Assembly (NCBI GenBank): GCA_002720735.1
Contig: PBJN01000033.1
Location: 57,066 to 64,324, forward strand
DNA: 7,259 nucleotides
From: Porticoccaceae bacterium
Lineage (GTDB): Bacteria; Pseudomonadota; Gammaproteobacteria; Pseudomonadales; Porticoccaceae
Reading direction: 5' to 3'
A program made the position numbers and the translations under genes. The notes under the pieces were generated by a model. It was not told the origin of the DNA. It did not search any database and worked only from the letters and a program-made list of their open reading frames with translations. Of this stretch, positions 1 through 7,259 are shown piece by piece; positions within the stretch are counted from its first letter, which is position 1; each line of letters begins with the position of its first letter.

Positions 1-60
1 AGGGCTTCAGGAATTGAGGACGAAGTGTTTGACATATTGTGCTCTCTCACGAAATATTAA
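1..60 (+). CDS. C-terminal end of an unidentified gene (partial)
   Basis: Frame 1 is open from the left edge to a TAA at 58-60 and encodes 19 residues ending in ...VFDILCSLTKY. Frame 3 stops almost at once (TGA 15-17). Frame 2 stays open to about 110, but its reading (GLQELRTKCLTYC...) looks less like a protein end. The acidic, then hydrophobic, then basic ending suggests the tail of a real protein, but it is too short to place in a family, so no function is given. It is on the same strand as the next genes and about 215 bases from the next start, so it is probably a separate transcription unit. The frame-2 alternative cannot be excluded. Confidence 0.4.
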   Translation, partial: RASGIEDEVFDILCSLTKY

Positions 61-275
61 ATTTTATAAATCAAAAGGTATCTTTAATGCGTTATACTAA
101 GCTTATTTGTGCTTTAGCGTAACAATTTTTGTGTAACTGAGGTCCGTAAAACGCGTTATGGGTAAATCGGCCGGAGTGATGATGTGGTGATTGAGAAAAA
201 CTTTGACTATTGAAGAGGACGTAATTCACGGACCTTACAGCAGAATGCGAGGCGGCGGCGAAGGCGGTATGCCCG
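61..275. other. Intergenic stretch with no convincing gene
   Basis: All rightward reading frames here are interrupted or very short: an 11-codon ORF from ATG 87 and a 10-codon ORF from ATG 158. There is a -10-like TATACT at 93-98 (5 of 6 to consensus) but no good -35 at the right distance, so any promoter call is weak. No G+C hairpin followed by a T-run is visible, so no terminator is called for the upstream gene. The final 50 bases (225-275) are open in the frame of the downstream pseudogene's N-terminal part and read as an alanine-rich helix-like stretch (AECEAAAKAVCP). They lack an in-frame ATG or GTG and may be the remnant of a longer N-terminus. Confidence 0.4.
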
Positions 276-681
276 ATGGATACTTTTCTGGATATGAGAA
301 TCGATGGTATCGAAAATGGTATTTTCGGTTTAAATCCCACTCGCGGTGAATACAAACAATCACGTGAATATTATGAATGCTAGGCCCATCTGGGTGTCCG
401 CGGAATACCTAGGAGGGCTGGTGGCGTTCCATAGTTTGCCTAATTCTAAATATCAACCGGTGCTTGCTGGTGTTACTATCAAGTTTCTGAGACCCGCCAC
501 TTCAGATACAACCGCGGAAACAATTTTCCCTAATAAGGATGCAAAATTAATGAGGGAATCGCTTTTGTCTAAGGGTCGCTTTGACTTTTCCATACACATC
601 CTCGTCAGGGATAGTATCGGAAAAATCGTAGCTGAAGTCGACGGTGATTACGTTATTAAAGATTTTTCAAACCTCATGTAA
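276..681 (+). pseudogene. Hotdog-fold (DUF4442/YiiD_C/PaaI-like) thioesterase, frameshifted
   Basis: Two reading frames together give one hotdog-fold thioesterase-like protein. From ATG 276 (AAGGCGG at 261-267, 8 bases upstream) the first frame reads MDTFLDMRIDGIENGIFGL, the usual first strand. The second frame, open from 334 to TAA 679-681, continues IPLAVNTNNHV..., then AEYLGG, IKFLRPATSDTTAE, and KGRFDFSIHILVRD..GKIVAEVDGDYVIKD. These match the N-NHV loop, central helix and later strands of DUF4442/PaaI-type proteins. Joining the frames requires skipping one base around the AAA at 332-334; frame 1 otherwise stops at about 380, and frame 2 is closed upstream by TAA 331-333. A shortened protein from GTG 346 would lack the first strand and has no visible Shine-Dalgarno. 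The family hydrolyses acyl-CoA-type thioesters, but no substrate can be inferred. The fault could be a real mutation, a sequencing error or, less likely, recoding. Family assignment is from motif recognition only. Confidence 0.6.
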
Positions 682-710
682 GGCGAGATTCTCTCCACGA
701 AAACTATTTC

Positions 711-1031
711 ATGACTTTTTTTAATTACTTTGTTCGTTTGGTATTTCTGATCCTTTGGATGATCTTTTTTTTAAATTTCTTCAAGCCTTTCTCAAGTCAT
801 TGGAGTTCAACCATAACCTTTGCTGGACTTTTGTTGTCGATATTGCACCTATCTGAGTTTATTGTAGTTCAGAGTTCGCCAAAACTTATCCGTCGAGCAG
901 GAATAGTTGATGTAATCTCCGTTTTATTATTCGGCTCGAATTATTGGTTACCAATGCTTGAAAAGCAAGCTGCCAACCAGAGTGCTAGCCATGCTTTAGA
1001 GGGGGAGGATCCAAAGTGTGATAGTAAATGA
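711..1031 (+). CDS. Small inner-membrane protein, probable DUF1145 (YhhL-like)
   Basis: This 106-residue protein has three hydrophobic segments: about residues 5-25 (after a short MTFFNYFVR start), 34-54 and 63-82. A hydrophilic, acidic tail follows (EGEDPKCDSK). The pattern RLvflilWmiFFlNFfkPF, then a middle helix with HLsEf, then a third segment with LLFG, is what I recall of the DUF1145/YhhL family of gammaproteobacterial membrane proteins. Those are usually near 90 residues, so the tail here is longer. No biochemical role is known to me for this family. It starts 29 bases after the thioesterase-like gene and ends 38 bases before the glutaredoxin-like gene, so cotranscription is plausible. 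ATG 711 lacks a good Shine-Dalgarno; the nearest purine-rich tract (681-688) is too far upstream. Confidence 0.65.
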   Translation: MTFFNYFVRLVFLILWMIFFLNFFKPFSSHWSSTITFAGLLLSILHLSEFIVVQSSPKLIRRAGIVDVISVLLFGSNYWLPMLEKQAANQSASHALEGEDPKCDSK

Positions 1032-1069
1032 TCTTCATGTAAGGTGGTGCTTACGGTGGTGTCCGAACG

Positions 1070-1309
1070 ATGCCTGAGTTAGTGCTGTACACTGGCCCAA
1101 ATTGCCATCTTTGTGATCATGCTGAAGAGTTTTTGAAACCCCTTCTCGTGCGGCATGATATAAAAATGACGAAGAGGGATATTTCTTCTGATATCAGTTT
1201 GAAAAAAAAGTATGGATTGCGAATCCCTGTTCTTCTTTTTAACGGCGTGATTGAGATAGATTGGCCGTTTACAACATTTCAGATTGAGGAGCTCATAAAT
1301 AATCTTTAA
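1070..1309 (+). CDS. Glutaredoxin-like thioredoxin-fold protein (DUF836 type)
   Basis: This 79-residue protein opens with strand ELVLYTGPNC and carries the redox motif CHLC at residues 12-15. A helix (DHAEEFLKPLL), a second strand ending in RDIS, and the cis-proline loop IPVLLFNG (Pro53) follow. That order is the minimal glutaredoxin/thioredoxin fold, and the length and CxLC motif fit the short glutaredoxin-like family PF05768 (DUF836). Such proteins are expected to be cytosolic thiol-disulfide oxidoreductases; the partner cannot be told from sequence. Both active-site cysteines are present, so it may be dithiol-active. It is probably cotranscribed with the membrane-protein gene upstream. Its TAA at 1307-1309 is one base from the end of the convergent yaiI gene, leaving no room for an intergenic terminator. 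A weak GGTGGT lies 9-14 bases before ATG 1070. Confidence 0.85.
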   Translation: MPELVLYTGPNCHLCDHAEEFLKPLLVRHDIKMTKRDISSDISLKKKYGLRIPVLLFNGVIEIDWPFTTFQIEELINNL

Positions 1310-1310
1310 A

Positions 1311-1760
1311 TTACAAATAATGTTTTGTTATAAATCTATCTAAAGCATTCGCAAATGCCATGCGATCACGTTTCGATAAGGGTGGCGGTCCTCCTACATG
1401 AAGTCCGGATCCTCGGATTGATTCCATGAAATCTCGAATATTTAATTTTGATCTAATATTCTCCGGGGTATACAATTCTCCCCGAGGATTAAGGGCGTGG
1501 CCGCCAGCGTCAATTATCTCTGCGGCTAACGGTATATCGGCTGTAATTGTGAGGTCGCCTTTGGAAATGTGATTTAATATATAGTTATCTGCAACGTCAA
1601 AGCCTTTCGGTACCTGTATCATTTTAATCTTGGTTGTGCGAGGGATAGGTAATTCCGTATTGGCAACAAAGATTACAGGTAATTGAGTCCGTTCTGCCAC
1701 TCGGTAGAGAATATCTTTTACTGGTTTTGGGCAGGCATCGGCATCAACGTAAATTTTCAT
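1311..1760 (-). CDS. yaiI: YaiI/YqxD family protein (DUF188)
   Basis: The product is 149 residues from ATG 1760 and matches YaiI/YqxD (DUF188, UPF0178) along its whole length. It has N-terminal MKIYVDADACP (Asp6, Asp8), then LPVIFVAN, GFDVADNYI, GDLTITADIPLA, ALNPRGELYTPENI, RDFMESIRGSG and a C-terminal GGPPPLSKRDRMAFANALD. The conserved acidic residues and fold relate the family to PIN-like nucleases, but its substrate and role are not established. The family normally begins directly with M-x-I-x-V-D-A-D-A-C-P. I therefore chose ATG 1760 over an in-frame TTG at 1769, which would add only three residues. No strong Shine-Dalgarno precedes either start. It is transcribed toward the glutaredoxin-like gene and away from thrS; E. 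coli yaiI is likewise about 150 residues. Confidence 0.93.
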   Translation of the reverse strand: MKIYVDADACPKPVKDILYRVAERTQLPVIFVANTELPIPRTTKIKMIQVPKGFDVADNYILNHISKGDLTITADIPLAAEIIDAGGHALNPRGELYTPENIRSKLNIRDFMESIRGSGLHVGGPPPLSKRDRMAFANALDRFITKHYL

Positions 1761-1829
1761 AGAAGTCAAACTACCGAATAGTGAGTGTTACCTTTGCAAT
1801 ATTTATGTCGGTTTATCAGTATTGATTGC

Positions 1830-1857
1830 TTGAATCTGCACTCTTTGATAGTAAACT
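1830..1857 (+). promoter_or_regulatory. Candidate sigma-70 promoter for the thrS operon
   Basis: TTGAAT (1830-1835) and TAAACT (1852-1857) are each 4 of 6 to the -35 and -10 consensus, with a 16-base spacer. They lie in the divergent gap between yaiI and thrS and would give a thrS leader of about 65 bases. Other pairings using TTGATT (1822) are possible, so the exact boxes are uncertain. Confidence 0.3.
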
Positions 1858-1890
1858 ATAGACACTTCTTATGAAAAAGATACAAATTAT

Positions 1891-1933
1891 GCAGCTTTTT
1901 TGTGAGCGGAACCCGCCGGAGGAAAAAAGATGC
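1891..1933 (+). promoter_or_regulatory. Potential stem-loop enclosing the thrS ribosome binding site and start codon
   Basis: CTTTTTT at 1895-1901 can pair perfectly with AAAAAAG at 1923-1929. Beyond a G-A mismatch (1894/1930), GCA 1891-1893 pairs with TGC 1931-1933. Inside, GCGG 1906-1909 pairs with CCGC 1913-1916 around an AAC loop. The thrS Shine-Dalgarno GGAGG (1918-1922, 7 bases before ATG) would sit in the internal loop, and the start codon AUG 1930-1932 would be partly paired. This layout could limit ribosome access. In E. coli, ThrRS represses its own mRNA by binding structures upstream of thrS; whether this hairpin does the same is inference. The outer helix is mostly A-U and could be fortuitous in an A/T-rich leader. 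Confidence 0.35.
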
Positions 1934-3858
1934 CGATCGTTACACTCCCTGATTTTTCTACCAGAAACTATAGTGAAGGCGTTACGGTTTTTGAAGTAGC
2001 GCATGATATCGGTCCGGGACTTGCGAAGGCCACCGTAGCAGGGCTTGTTGATGGTGTGGAGGTCGATTCAGCATTTCGAATTGACAAAGATTCGACGCTT
2101 GAAATTATAACGGAACGCTCCGAGGCAGGATTAGCGATCATCCGTCATTCGACGGCCCATCTCATGGCTATGGCGGTCAAACAACTGTTTCCGGAAGCAC
2201 AGGTAACTATCGGTCCGGTAATTGATAATGGTTTTTATTATGACTTTGCATATAAGCGTGCTTTTTCACCAGATGATATCAATGCTATTGAAGAGCTTAT
2301 GAAAGAGCTTGCGAAGCAAGATCACAAGATTTCTCGGGAAGAATGGTGTCGAAATGAGGCTGAGGTTTTTTTTCTCGATATTGGTGAAGAGTATAAGGCT
2401 GAGATTATCAAAAGTATTCCTGCAAATGAGTCAATAAGTTTGTACAGGCAGGGTTCATTTGTGGATTTATGTCGAGGCCCCCATGTGCCCTCCACTGGGC
2501 GATTAACTGCCTTTAAATTATTAAAAGTGGCCGGAGCTTATTGGCGTGGAGATCACGAAAATGAGATGTTACAAAGAATCTATGGAACGGCTTGGAATAC
2601 ACAAAAAGAACTAAAAACGCATCTCCAGAATTTAGAGGAGGCTGAAAAAAGGGATCACCGAAAAATTGGAAAAAAACTAGATTTATTCCACATACAGGAC
2701 GAGGCGCCTGGCTCTATTTTTTGGCACCCTAGGGGATGGACGATATATCGAGTTATTGAGCAGTATATGCGTGCGAAGCAGCTTGAGGAGGGATATGAAG
2801 AGATCAAGACTCCGCAATTAGTTGATCTTTCACTTTGGGAAAAATCTGGTCATGCTGATAAATTCGGAGAAGACATGTATGTTCTCGCAACAGATGATAA
2901 GAACTATGTGGTTAAGCCGATGAATTGTCCATGCCATGTTCAGGTATTTAATCAGGGTTTAAAAAGTTATCGAGATTTACCAATAAGATTAGCCGAATTC
3001 GGGTCATGTCACCGAAATGAACCGTCAGGTTCTCTGCATGGAATAATGCGCGTGCGGTCATTTACGCAAGACGATGCGCATATTTTCTGTACAGACGGGC
3101 AAATTCAAGTTGAAGTGTCCAAATTTATCGATTTTTTGCATGATGTATACACAGATTTTGGGTTTAACGACATTCTTTACAGGCTTTCAACCCGGCCGAA
3201 AAATCGAGTTGGCTCAGATGAAATATGGGATCGTGCTGAAAAAGCGCTGGCTGATGCGTTGAATGCCAAAAATCTACAGTGGCAAACCCTGCCGGGTGAG
3301 GGAGCTTTTTACGGTCCCAAAATTGAATTTTCTCTGAAAGATGTGATAGGAAGGATTTGGCAATTAGGCACGATCCAAGTGGATTTTTCAATGCCCGAAC
3401 GTCTGGATGCTCAATATGTTGCTGAGGATGGATCCAGGCATGTACCTGTTATGTTACATCGTGCCATACTCGGATCCTTTGAAAGGTTCATCGGTATTTT
3501 AACAGAGCATTATGAAGGAGTGTTTCCACTTTGGTTGGCGCCGGAACAAGTCGTTGTCATGAACATTACCGATTCTCAACGTCAATATGCTTATGAAATT
3601 ACAAATTCATTGCGGAATAGGGGTTATAGAGCAATTTCGGACTTGAGAAACGAGAAGATCGGCTATAAAATCCGGCATCATTCGATGCGAAGAGTGCCTT
3701 ATTTGGTGGTTGTTGGGAAAAAAGAAAAGGATTCTTTGACGGTGTCCGTGCGATCCCAAGCAGGTTTAGATCATGGCATAATGACGTTAGATGAAATATC
3801 TGAGATGTTGACTGCGGAGGTTCATTCTCGGGGAATTAACAATGGTTCAATGGAGTAA
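1930..3858 (+). CDS. thrS: Threonyl-tRNA synthetase
   Basis: This cytosolic class II synthetase charges tRNA-Thr with threonine using ATP. The 642 residues match the E. coli enzyme in length and all domains. A TGS domain covers about residues 1-62. The editing domain carries HSTAH (His73, His77) and CRGPH (Cys181, His185), the site that clears mischarged Ser-tRNA. The catalytic core runs from about 250 to 535 with zinc ligands Cys333 (in MNCPCH), His384 (in TQDDAHIF) and His510 (in MLHRAILGS). Motif 2 (residues 357-376, FGSCHRNE...) and motif 3 ([10 protein letters not shown]) are intact. The anticodon-binding domain starts near 537 ([15 protein letters not shown]). ATG 1930 has a strong GGAGG at 1918-1922. 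The gene heads the operon, and infC begins 5 bases after its TAA. The possible leader stem-loop suggests translational control. Nothing is truncated or missing. Confidence 0.99.
   Translation: MPIVTLPDFSTRNYSEGVTVFEVAHDIGPGLAKATVAGLVDGVEVDSAFRIDKDSTLEIITERSEAGLAIIRHSTAHLMAMAVKQLFPEAQVTIGPVIDNGFYYDFAYKRAFSPDDINAIEELMKELAKQDHKISREEWCRNEAEVFFLDIGEEYKAEIIKSIPANESISLYRQGSFVDLCRGPHVPSTGRLTAFKLLKVAGAYWRGDHENEMLQRIYGTAWNTQKELKTHLQNLEEAEKRDHRKIGKKLDLFHIQDEAPGSIFWHPRGWTIYRVIEQYMRAKQLEEGYEEIKTPQLVDLSLWEKSGHADKFGEDMYVLATDDKNYVVKPMNCPCHVQVFNQGLKSYRDLPIRLAEFGSCHRNEPSGSLHGIMRVRSFTQDDAHIFCTDGQIQVEVSKFIDFLHDVYTDFGFNDILYRLSTRPKNRVGSDEIWDRAEKALADALNAKNLQWQTLPGEGAFYGPKIEFSLKDVIGRIWQLGTIQVDFSMPERLDAQYVAEDGSRHVPVMLHRAILGSFERFIGILTEHYEGVFPLWLAPEQVVVMNITDSQRQYAYEITNSLRNRGYRAISDLRNEKIGYKIRHHSMRRVPYLVVVGKKEKDSLTVSVRSQAGLDHGIMTLDEISEMLTAEVHSRGINNGSME
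3852..3855 (+). promoter_or_regulatory. Shine-Dalgarno that fixes the AUU start of infC
   Basis: GGAG at 3852-3855 lies within the last codons of thrS, 8 bases before ATT 3864. The spacing supports ATT rather than the in-frame TTG 3924 or GTG 3927, neither of which has a Shine-Dalgarno at a usable distance. Confidence 0.8.
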
Positions 3859-3863
3859 TATCT

Positions 3864-4391
3864 ATTAAAAAAGACAGTAAACGACTTCGCCTTAATGAAG
3901 AGATATCTGCTGAAGAGGTCAGATTGGTGGATTCAGATGGGAGTCAAGTTGGTATAGTATCAGTTAAACATGCGTTGGAGGTTTCACGCGACAGAATACT
4001 GGATCTAGTTGAGATATCCCCGGATGCTGACCCTCCAGTATGCAAGATAATGGATTATGGGAAGCACGTTTTTGACATCAAGAAAAAAATTTCTTTGCAA
4101 CGAAAAAAACAAAAACAGACCCAAGTTAAAGAAATGAAATTTCGCCCAGGGACTGACGAAGGCGACTATCAGATTAAATTGCGTAATGTAACTCGGTTTT
4201 TGGAAAACGGTGACAAAGCAAAGGTAACTTTACGATTTCGCGGAAGAGAGATGGCACATCAGGAACTTGGAATGGCCATGGTAAGGAGAATCGAAGAAGA
4301 TCTGTCCAGTCTAGCTCAGGTAGAACAGCACCCCAAAATGGAAGGACGGCAGATGACAATGGTGCTGGCTCCGCGTGGAAAAAAAGGGTAG
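3864..4391 (+). CDS. infC: Translation initiation factor IF-3, AUU start codon
   Basis: IF3 binds the 30S subunit, prevents premature 50S joining and checks the start codon and initiator tRNA. From ATT 3864 the product is 175 residues, beginning (M)[20 protein letters not shown], which aligns with the N-terminus of E. coli IF3 (RINGEIRAQEVRL, 180 residues). The N-domain includes GIVSVKHAL and [21 protein letters not shown] lysine-rich linker ([18 protein letters not shown]) leads to the C-domain with [39 protein letters not shown] and [10 protein letters not shown]. Starting at TTG 3924 or GTG 3927 would delete conserved residues, so the AUU start is preferred; AUU is the known infC start in E. 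coli and relatives. IF3 discriminates against AUU, giving negative autoregulation in E. coli, and the same is likely here. The Shine-Dalgarno overlaps the end of thrS, so translational coupling is possible. Confidence 0.97.
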   Translation: MKKDSKRLRLNEEISAEEVRLVDSDGSQVGIVSVKHALEVSRDRILDLVEISPDADPPVCKIMDYGKHVFDIKKKISLQRKKQKQTQVKEMKFRPGTDEGDYQIKLRNVTRFLENGDKAKVTLRFRGREMAHQELGMAMVRRIEEDLSSLAQVEQHPKMEGRQMTMVLAPRGKKG

Positions 4392-4473
4392 AAAGCTTGA
4401 TGTCTACAGGGACTATGGAATCCTTTCACTCTCAATTATTGTATGAGGATATTATGAGGATGGAGCATAAACA
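4392..4473 (+). promoter_or_regulatory. infC-rpmI spacer with tandem SD-like repeats and a mini-ORF
   Basis: The 82-base spacer contains TATGAGGAT twice (4442-4450 and 4453-4461), an 11-base period placing two GAGGAT elements just ahead of the rpmI Shine-Dalgarno GGAG (4462-4465). An ORF from ATG 4400 (28 codons), with an internal ATG 4454 correctly spaced from the first GAGGAT, runs out of frame past the rpmI start and ends at TGA 4484-4486. In E. coli this region holds part of the operator through which L20 represses rpmI-rplT. I could not draw a convincing pseudoknot here by eye, so the regulatory role is inferred from position. Confidence 0.3.
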
Positions 4474-4668
4474 ATGCCAAAAGTGAAACCACATAGTGGG
4501 GCTGCCAAAAGGTTTAAAAAAAATTCTGCTGGATATAAGCACAAGCGTCAGCACAAATCTCACATCCTCACCAAAATGACAACAAAGCGTAAACGTCATT
4601 TGAGAGGCACCAGAATATTGGGTGCATCGGATTCCCCTCGAGTGGATCGTATGCTGCGGAGATCATAA
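4474..4668 (+). CDS. rpmI: 50S ribosomal protein L35 (bL35)
   Basis: This 64-residue, very basic protein begins [17 protein letters not shown], continues [19 protein letters not shown], and ends with [12 protein letters not shown]. The AAKRFKK and [14 protein letters not shown] blocks are diagnostic of bL35, a small large-subunit protein, and the length equals the family norm (64-65). The C-terminal half resembles Pseudomonas-type L35 more than the E. coli protein. The Shine-Dalgarno GGAG at 4462-4465 is 8 bases from ATG 4474. The gene sits between infC and rplT as usual. In E. coli its translation is the direct target of L20 repression, with rplT regulated through coupling. Confidence 0.98.
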   Translation: MPKVKPHSGAAKRFKKNSAGYKHKRQHKSHILTKMTTKRKRHLRGTRILGASDSPRVDRMLRRS

Positions 4669-4697
4669 AGTATATAGTTGTTTGACAGGAGAAGAGT

Positions 4698-5054
4698 ATG
4701 CCTCGCGTAAAACGTGGTGTCGAAGCCAATCGTAGACATAAAAAAATTTTAAAGCAGGCAAAAGGTTATTACGGAGCACGAAGCAGAGTATTTCGCGTAG
4801 CCGTGCAAGCGGTTACTAAAGCAGGGCAGTATGCATATCGTGATAGGCGGGTAAAAAAACGATTATTCAGGAGGCTTTGGATAGCAAGGATTAACGCTCA
4901 GTCCAGAAGTGAAGGTTTGGCCTATAGCAGATTGATCGACGGCCTCAGTAAGGCGGGAATTCTCCTTGACCGGCGTATTTTGGCAGATTTGGCTGTTCAT
5001 GACAAACCGGCTTTTGGTGCTATCGTGGACCGTGCAAAGGCCGCGCTGTTGTAG
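4698..5054 (+). CDS. rplT: 50S ribosomal protein L20 (bL20)
   Basis: The 118-residue product matches E. coli L20 in length and nearly throughout: [87 protein letters not shown], and ending KAALL. The basic N-terminal half is the extended rRNA-binding arm. The globular C-terminal half contacts helices of 23S rRNA and, in E. coli, the operator in its own mRNA. L20 is needed early in 50S assembly. A good Shine-Dalgarno, AGGAGA (4687-4692), lies 5 bases before ATG 4698 and 29 bases separate it from rpmI, so the two are cotranscribed. No anomalies are seen. Confidence 0.99.
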   Translation: MPRVKRGVEANRRHKKILKQAKGYYGARSRVFRVAVQAVTKAGQYAYRDRRVKKRLFRRLWIARINAQSRSEGLAYSRLIDGLSKAGILLDRRILADLAVHDKPAFGAIVDRAKAALL

Positions 5055-6181
<1,127 letters not shown>

Positions 6182-6184
6182 GCT

Positions 6185-6190
6185 GAGGTG
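6185..6190 (+). promoter_or_regulatory. Shine-Dalgarno for pheT with a UUG start
   Basis: GAGGTG at 6185-6190 lies 4 bases before TTG 6195. The downstream codons read KLSESWLRDMVNP, matching the very beginning of PheT proteins. No in-frame ATG or GTG lies between the pheS stop and this TTG, so UUG is the likely start. Confidence 0.75.
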
Positions 6191-6194
6191 GATT

Positions 6195-7259
6195 TTGAAA
6201 CTTAGTGAATCTTGGTTACGAGACATGGTTAATCCGTCTTTGAGCACTCAAGAATTAACTGATCAGCTGACTATGGCAGGTTTAGAGGTCGATGGGGTGG
6301 CGCCGGTAAGTAACTTATGTGCTGAAGTTGTTGTTTCTGCCCTTGTTAGAGTAGATTTGCATCCGGACGCAGAAAAACTTTTTATTTGTCATGTGGATTA
6401 TGGTGGTGGATCTTTGTTAAAGGTTGTTTGTGGAGCGCCCAATGCAAGAGTTGGCATAAAGGTACCTCTTGCAAGGATTGGAGCAACACTACCCAGTGGT
6501 AAGAAAGTGAAAAAAGTAGACATAAGAGGCGTGCAGTCATATGGCATGCTTTGCGGACAATTAGACCTGCAGCTTCGAGAAGATGACGATGGTCTGTGGG
6601 AATTGGACTCGGATGCTCCGATAGGCACTACACTAGGGCAATATCTGAATTTACAAGACAACGTATTTGAAATGGATTTGACTCCTAATCGTGGAGATTG
6701 CCTCAGTGTTGTGGGTATGGCAAGGGAAGTCGGTGTCCTCAACGAATTACATCCGCGTGAAATTGAATATGCCCCGGTTAAACCAACAATTGAGGATATA
6801 ATTGACATAAAGATTGATGCGTCCGAAGCATGTGGACGTTATGTTTGTAGAATATTCCGAGGGGTCAATGCTTCAGCTCCCACACCTAGCTGGATGCTAC
6901 AAAAACTTAATAGCAGCGGAATAAGGTCGCGGGGAGCCGTCGTTGATGTAACTAATTATATAATGTTGGAGCTTGGGCAACCCATGCATGCCTTCGATTT
7001 GAGTAAGATTGAAGAGAGTATAGTGGTGCGAATGGGGTGCAACGAAGAATTGCAGCTCTTAGATAATTCAAAGTTGCGTTTAGGCAAAGATACCCTATTA
7101 ATCGCAGATGCAGTAAAGCCTCTGGCTTTAGCCGGAATTATGGGTGGAAAGGAGTCCGCCGTGGGTCCTGTCACGCAGGATATCCTTCTCGAAAGCGCTT
7201 GGTTCACCCCGCTAGCCATTGCTGGGAAAGCAAGGGCTTTTGGTAAACAAACAGACTCT
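6195..7259 (+). CDS. pheT: Phenylalanyl-tRNA synthetase beta subunit (5' part, runs off the window)
   Basis: PheT pairs with PheS in the alpha2-beta2 enzyme, contributing tRNA binding and the editing site that removes mischarged tyrosine. The window holds 355 codons without a stop, of about 790-800 in the family. The N-terminus MKLSESWLRDMVNP and MAGLEVDGV (27-35) are typical. An EMAPII-like tRNA-binding OB domain follows at about 40-150, with HPDAEKL (56-62), VVCGAPNARVGIKVPLA and GMLC (117-120). The B3/B4 editing module begins with EMDLTPNRGDCLSVVGMAREV (159-179). It continues with GRYVCRIFRGV, IRS...VVDVTNYIMLELGQPMHAFD (243-268), and ALAGIMGG (311-318). The start codon is TTG 6195, with GAGGTG just upstream. 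It is cotranscribed with pheS at a 13-base gap, fitting equal subunit production. The sequence ends in frame, and no frameshift is seen. Confidence 0.98.
   Translation, partial: MKLSESWLRDMVNPSLSTQELTDQLTMAGLEVDGVAPVSNLCAEVVVSALVRVDLHPDAEKLFICHVDYGGGSLLKVVCGAPNARVGIKVPLARIGATLPSGKKVKKVDIRGVQSYGMLCGQLDLQLREDDDGLWELDSDAPIGTTLGQYLNLQDNVFEMDLTPNRGDCLSVVGMAREVGVLNELHPREIEYAPVKPTIEDIIDIKIDASEACGRYVCRIFRGVNASAPTPSWMLQKLNSSGIRSRGAVVDVTNYIMLELGQPMHAFDLSKIEESIVVRMGCNEELQLLDNSKLRLGKDTLLIADAVKPLALAGIMGGKESAVGPVTQDILLESAWFTPLAIAGKARAFGKQTDS

Noticed and set aside
261..276. Programmed +1 frameshifting as the normal expression mode of the thioesterase-like gene
   Set aside because: No recognised slippery site, internal Shine-Dalgarno stimulator or stop-codon arrangement is visible near 330-345; a simple one-base insertion or sequencing error explains the data better.
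92..355. 87-codon leftward ORF
   Set aside because: It lies opposite the intergenic stretch and the N-terminal part of the thioesterase-like pseudogene, shows no family motif, and its composition looks like a shadow frame.
1891..1903. Rho-independent terminator before thrS (T-run at 1896-1901)
   Set aside because: No G+C hairpin directly precedes the T-run; the Ts instead pair with the A-run after the thrS Shine-Dalgarno.
6956..7219. Leftward ORFs inside pheT (also 6398-6808)
   Set aside because: They are antisense to well-conserved PheT coding sequence and have no independent support.

Overview
The window looks like chromosomal housekeeping DNA from a non-enteric gammaproteobacterium of moderate G+C. 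The main evidence is the gene order thrS-infC-rpmI-rplT-pheS-pheT. L35 (lysine/arginine-rich, ending in a '[11 protein letters not shown]'-type tail) and PheS (with a four-cysteine insertion absent from the E. coli protein) resemble Pseudomonas-like rather than enteric versions. A YaiI/DUF188 protein and a probable DUF1145 membrane protein fit the same group. Genus and species cannot be read from the sequence.

Left part (1-1309), all rightward: the last 19 codons of an unidentified gene; a 215-base stretch with no convincing gene; a hotdog-fold thioesterase-like gene that appears split by a +1 frameshift near 332-334; a small three-helix membrane protein; and a short glutaredoxin-like protein with a CxxC motif. 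The last three are closely spaced and may share a transcript. A leftward yaiI gene (1311-1760) converges on the glutaredoxin gene, with only one base between their stop codons.

Right part (1761-7259): after a 169-base divergent intergenic region comes the translation operon. thrS (threonyl-tRNA synthetase) is followed almost immediately by infC (IF3), which starts at the non-canonical codon AUU at 3864. Then come rpmI (L35), rplT (L20), pheS and the first 355 codons of pheT, which begins with UUG and runs off the right edge. The products are two aminoacyl-tRNA synthetases, an initiation factor and two large-subunit ribosomal proteins. In E. coli several of these genes are under translational feedback, by ThrRS, by IF3 through its AUU start, and by L20.

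The most interesting non-coding signal is a potential stem-loop at 1891-1933. It would place the thrS Shine-Dalgarno in an internal loop and its AUG in a helix, so it is a candidate translational operator. The rpmI leader also carries a tandem 9-base repeat and a mini-ORF that overlaps the rpmI start. I see no CRISPR array, transposon, phage or defence gene, and no evidence of a previously undescribed system.
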